Assembly: GCA_005788585.1 (NCBI GenBank)
Contig: SYBY01000329.1
Location: 1-8,988, forward strand
DNA from: Actinomycetota bacterium
GTDB taxonomy: Bacteria; Actinomycetota; Thermoleophilia; Solirubrobacterales; Solirubrobacteraceae
Direction of reading: 5' to 3'
Length of the DNA: 8,988 nucleotides
Below are positions 7,118 through 8,988 of this stretch, piece after piece; the first letter of the stretch is position 1, and each line of letters starts with the position of its first letter. The notes beneath the pieces were generated by a model, which saw only the letters and a program-made list of their open reading frames with translations, had not been told where the DNA came from and did no database searches. A program made the translations under genes and the position numbers.

Positions 7118-7123
7118 GCCGGC

Positions 7124-7504
7124 ATGGCCACCACCGAGGACCCGCGCCGCACGCTCGGCCGCGCCGGCGAGCAGTACGCGCTCGACCATCTCGCCCGCCG
7201 CGGCTTCGACGTCGTGGCGCGGAACTTCCGCACCCGGCACGGCGAGATCGACCTGATCGTCTGCGACGGCCGGGCGCTCGTGTTCGTCGAGGTCAAGGCC
7301 AGACGCGCGTCGGCCCGGGCCGGCACGCCGCTCGACGCGCTCTCGCCGGCCAAGCAGGCGCAGGTGCGGCGGATGGCCCGCGCGTGGCTGGCCGAGACTC
7401 CCGATCGGCCCCGGGTGGCCGAACTGCGCTTCGACGCCGTCGGGGTGACCGTCGACGGCGCCGGCCGGCTGCTGGCCCTCGACCATCTCGAGGGCTGCTT
7501 CTGA
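7124..7504 (+). CDS. yraN: YraN family (UPF0102) nuclease-like protein
   Basis: This is a small cytosolic protein with an endonuclease-like PD-(D/E)xK fold whose cellular role is not established. The 126 residues carry the family signature: LGRAGEQYALDHLARRGFDVVARN at 11-34, GEIDLI at 40-45 and FVEVKAR at 54-60, in which Asp43, Glu56 and Lys58 form the nuclease-like constellation. Length and motifs are complete. The ATG at 7124 gives the family's normal N-terminus; the frame is open further upstream, but that part is low-quality Arg/Pro-rich sequence. yraN normally sits between rnhB and comM in the same direction in many bacteria. Here it keeps its position but is on the opposite strand, divergent from comM and convergent with rnhB, with only 11 bases between their stops. 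It is therefore likely transcribed alone. Confidence 0.95.
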   Translation: MATTEDPRRTLGRAGEQYALDHLARRGFDVVARNFRTRHGEIDLIVCDGRALVFVEVKARRASARAGTPLDALSPAKQAQVRRMARAWLAETPDRPRVAELRFDAVGVTVDGAGRLLALDHLEGCF

Positions 7505-7507
7505 TGC

Positions 7508-7527
7508 CGGGTGCCCTACCCGAGGGC
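7508..7527. other. interlocked inverted repeats at the yraN/rnhB convergent junction
   Basis: Four adjacent five-base blocks read CGGGT, GCCCT, ACCCG, AGGGC. The first pairs with the third and the second with the fourth. This gives either of two exclusive hairpins or, if both form, an H-type pseudoknot arrangement. It spans the gap between the two stops and the last rnhB codons. There is no T-run on either side, so it is not a standard intrinsic terminator. A role in ending or protecting the two converging transcripts is possible; chance in GC-rich DNA is also possible. Confidence 0.3.
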
Positions 7528-8172
7528 GAGCTGCTGGTACGCCGTGCTCTGAAACGACATCCGGTGCAGCGGCGACACGCCCTGGCGCTTGATCGCCTCA
7601 CGGTGCTCAGGGGTGGAGTACCCGACGTGCCGCGCGAACTCCCAGCCGGGGTGGCGGGCGTCGGCGCGCTCCATGAAGCGGTCACGCGTGACCTTGGCCA
7701 CGATCGACGCGGCCGCGATCGCCGCGCTCTTCGCGTCGCCCTCCACGATGGCCCGCCGTGCGTGGCCGTCGATCTCGCCGACGGCGAAGCCGTCGGACAG
7801 GCAGATCGTTCCGGGCACCGCCACGCGACGCAGTGCGGTGCGCAGCGCCTCGAGGTTCGTCTTGTGCAGCCCGCGGGTGTCGATCCCGGGGGCGCAGCGC
7901 GTGACGACCGCCACGCGAGCGGCCACGCGCAGCACGACCGGCAGCAGGGCGGCCCGCGCTTCGGCGTCGTGCTGCTTGGAGTCGTTCAGCCGGCTGAGCG
8001 CGCGGACGTCCGCGACCGTGATCCGGTCCAGATCGAACAGCACGGCGCCCGCGACGAGCGGACCGGCGAGGCAGCCGCGGCCGGCCTCGTCGGCCCCGGC
8101 GACGTAGCGGTGGCCGAGCGCGCGGTCGTGCGCGAAGAGCCGGCTCCCGGAAGAGCGCCGCCGAGACGCCAC
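7516..8172 (-). CDS. rnhB: ribonuclease HII
   Basis: RNase HII cuts the RNA strand of RNA-DNA hybrids and starts removal of single ribonucleotides from DNA. The GTG at 8172, one base after the lepB stop, gives 218 residues; a longer open frame upstream is only lepB's shadow. The catalytic set is visible: Asp28-Glu29 in GADEAGRG, Asp127 in LSDGF, and Asp146 in EGDAKSAAIAAASIVAKVTRDRFM. DSK at 64-66 is the usual substrate-loop element. The end (HPGWEFARHVGYSTPEHREAIKRQGVSPLHRMSF) contains the conserved type 2 Tyr185 in GYST and HR near the C-terminus. A basic stretch (SRRRSSGSR, 3-11) precedes the fold. The lepB-rnhB spacing implies co-transcription and coupled translation, an order common in actinobacteria. 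Confidence 0.96.
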   Translation of the reverse strand: MASRRRSSGSRLFAHDRALGHRYVAGADEAGRGCLAGPLVAGAVLFDLDRITVADVRALSRLNDSKQHDAEARAALLPVVLRVAARVAVVTRCAPGIDTRGLHKTNLEALRTALRRVAVPGTICLSDGFAVGEIDGHARRAIVEGDAKSAAIAAASIVAKVTRDRFMERADARHPGWEFARHVGYSTPEHREAIKRQGVSPLHRMSFQSTAYQQLALG

Positions 8173-8173
8173 C

Positions 8174-8785
8174 TCAGAGGAGGCCGATTTTCCGGGGCGG
8201 CCAGTAGGTCGCGAAGGCGTTGCCGATGATCCACTCATCAGGGACGGGACCCCAGAAGCGACTGTCATCAGACGCTCCGCGGTTGTCGCCCATCATGAAG
8301 TAGTGCCCGGCGGGAACGCGGATCGGCGTCGGGAAGTTGCACGACGGATCCTGCGGATCCGGGCACGGACGGATGAAGTCCTCTTCCTGGCGCTTGCCGT
8401 TCAGCACGACCGTGCCGGCGACGACGGCGACCGTGTCACCCGGCCCGGCGACGATCCGCTTGATGAAGTTCACGTCGGAGCGGTCGGGGGTCGGCCGGGG
8501 GCAGACCTGCCCTTCGCGTTGCTCCGCGCCACACTCGTTCGTCTCAGAGCCCAGCGGCGGGTGGAACACCGTGACGTCGCCGACCGACGGGTCGGAGAAC
8601 CGCGTCCCGATGCGGTTGACGAGGACGCGCTGCCCGATCTCGAGCGTCGGCACCATCGACTCCGACGGGATGCGGTACGGCTTGACGAGGAACGCCTGGA
8701 TCCCGAGCGCGAGACCCAGGGCGACCGCGACGATGACGACCAGCTCGACGAGCGAGTTGCCCGTCGACTTGGCCTTCGCGCTCAC
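8174..8785 (-). CDS. lepB: signal peptidase I
   Basis: This is a membrane-bound serine/lysine protease that removes signal peptides from Sec and Tat substrates on the outer face of the cytoplasmic membrane. The protein has 203 residues, with one transmembrane segment at about 13-33 and the rest extracytoplasmic. The S26 family boxes are complete: PSESMVPTL with catalytic Ser43, VGDVTVF at 68-74, FIKRIVAGPGD with catalytic Lys109, and MGDNRGASDDSRFWGPV at 165-181. Two loops carry two cysteines each: Cys85/Cys95 between the VGDVTVF and Lys boxes, and Cys141/Cys149 before the GDNR box. Disulfides are plausible outside the membrane. The GTG at 8785 overlaps the stop of the upstream gene as GTGA, which fixes the start and implies translational coupling. 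rnhB follows one base after the stop. Confidence 0.97.
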   Translation of the reverse strand: MSAKAKSTGNSLVELVVIVAVALGLALGIQAFLVKPYRIPSESMVPTLEIGQRVLVNRIGTRFSDPSVGDVTVFHPPLGSETNECGAEQREGQVCPRPTPDRSDVNFIKRIVAGPGDTVAVVAGTVVLNGKRQEEDFIRPCPDPQDPSCNFPTPIRVPAGHYFMMGDNRGASDDSRFWGPVPDEWIIGNAFATYWPPRKIGLL

Positions 8786-8988
8786 GACTTGTCGGTGTCG
8801 GAGGCCGCGTCGCCGTCTTCGGCGGCGGGCTCCTCGGCAGCCGGCGCTTCGGCCTCGGCGACCGGAGCCTCCTCGGCGGGCGCTTCGGCCTCGACCGTGG
8901 CCTCAGGCGCCTCGGCCTCAGCCGCCTCGGCGACGGTCTCGACCTCGACGGCCTCGGCAGCCGCAGCCTGCGCCGCCGCGGCTTCCGC
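8782..8988 (-). CDS. rplS: Ala/Glu-rich C-terminal tail of an upstream gene, probably ribosomal protein bL19
   Basis: A minus-strand frame is open from the right window edge to a TGA at 8782-8784 that overlaps the lepB GTG. It encodes 68 residues before the stop, all low-complexity: 46 are Ala or Glu, and there are 21 acidic residues but only one lysine. It ends ...SDTDKS. Real coding is supported by the GTGA junction and by codons such as GCC and GAG kept through the whole stretch. No folded domain is inside the window. The identity as bL19 rests only on the usual order rplS-lepB-rnhB in actinobacteria. An acidic tail would be an unusual addition to a basic ribosomal protein, so another Ala/Glu-tailed protein in that slot is the main alternative. 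The tail should be disordered or a single charged helix. Confidence 0.6.
   Translation of the reverse strand, partial: AEAAAAQAAAAEAVEVETVAEAAEAEAPEATVEAEAPAEEAPVAEAEAPAAEEPAAEDGDAASDTDKS
8843..8893. repeat. imperfect 36-base repeat within the acidic tail
   Basis: The 15-base string GGCGCTTCGGCCTCG occurs at 8843-8857 and again at 8879-8893, a period of 36 bases or 12 codons. In the encoded protein this is EAEAPA appearing twice, separated by EEAPVA. The tail probably grew by slippage or unequal recombination in frame. Length variation between strains would be expected. Confidence 0.6.

Noticed and set aside
7004..7123. 40-residue N-terminal extension of yraN
   Set aside because: It is Arg/Pro/Ala-rich, not typical of the family, and occupies the promoter region with the palindrome and -10 box.
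6871..8229. 452-codon plus-strand frame spanning yraN and antisense to rnhB
   Set aside because: Arg/Gly/Asp-rich shadow; yraN, rnhB and lepB have clear family motifs in other frames.
1..8988. Prophage, insertion sequence, CRISPR or toxin-antitoxin island
   Set aside because: No transposase, integrase, direct-repeat array, tRNA or compositional break was seen; nearly all genes are core housekeeping families.

Overview
This is a gene-dense, very GC-rich chromosomal stretch with GTG starts, four-base stop/start overlaps and almost no intergenic space. The gene set (lepB, rnhB, yraN, comM, dprA, a [2Fe-2S]-type ilvD) and its order suggest a high-GC actinobacterium. My best guess is a deep lineage such as Thermoleophilia/Solirubrobacterales. 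That placement is inferred from protein style and synteny, not from a marker gene.

Layout, left to right. A plus-strand alpha/beta hydrolase (5' end outside the window) runs convergently into a minus-strand ilvD, and their 3' ends overlap by 11 bases. The minus strand then carries, in transcription order from right to left, comM (6968) - dprA - thiD - a small 81-residue protein ending in Gly-Gly - a membrane-anchored 211-residue protein - ilvD. comM/dprA and dprA/thiD overlap by four bases (GTGA and ATGA). thiD and the small protein are 71 bases apart with a candidate promoter between them. The small protein and the membrane protein are 3 bases apart and look translationally coupled. ilvD has its own candidate promoter. 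Beyond a 155-base divergent intergenic region, yraN lies on the plus strand, opposite to all its usual partners. It converges on a minus-strand group: an acidic Ala/Glu-rich C-terminal tail (probably the end of ribosomal protein bL19), lepB and rnhB.

Functionally, the cluster combines a ribosome/secretion block (bL19 tail, signal peptidase I, RNase HII) with a DNA-handling block (YraN, ComM, DprA). Two biosynthetic genes follow, thiD for thiamin and ilvD for branched-chain amino acids. Two unrecognised small genes sit between them.

The most interesting unexplained element is that pair (2571-3455). One member is a single-pass membrane protein with a conserved-looking soluble domain. The other is a tiny protein whose last strand and Gly-Gly end resemble ThiS/MoaD/ubiquitin-like tails, although the same glycine codons also form the Shine-Dalgarno sequence of the next gene. 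A second pattern is that four genes with an upstream gap (ilvD, the small protein, comM, yraN) each have a TANNNT-like hexamer 6-8 bases before the start codon and no Shine-Dalgarno, as expected for leaderless mRNAs. No RNA genes, CRISPR arrays, insertion sequences or prophage genes were seen, and no gene-free stretch exceeds about 155 bases.
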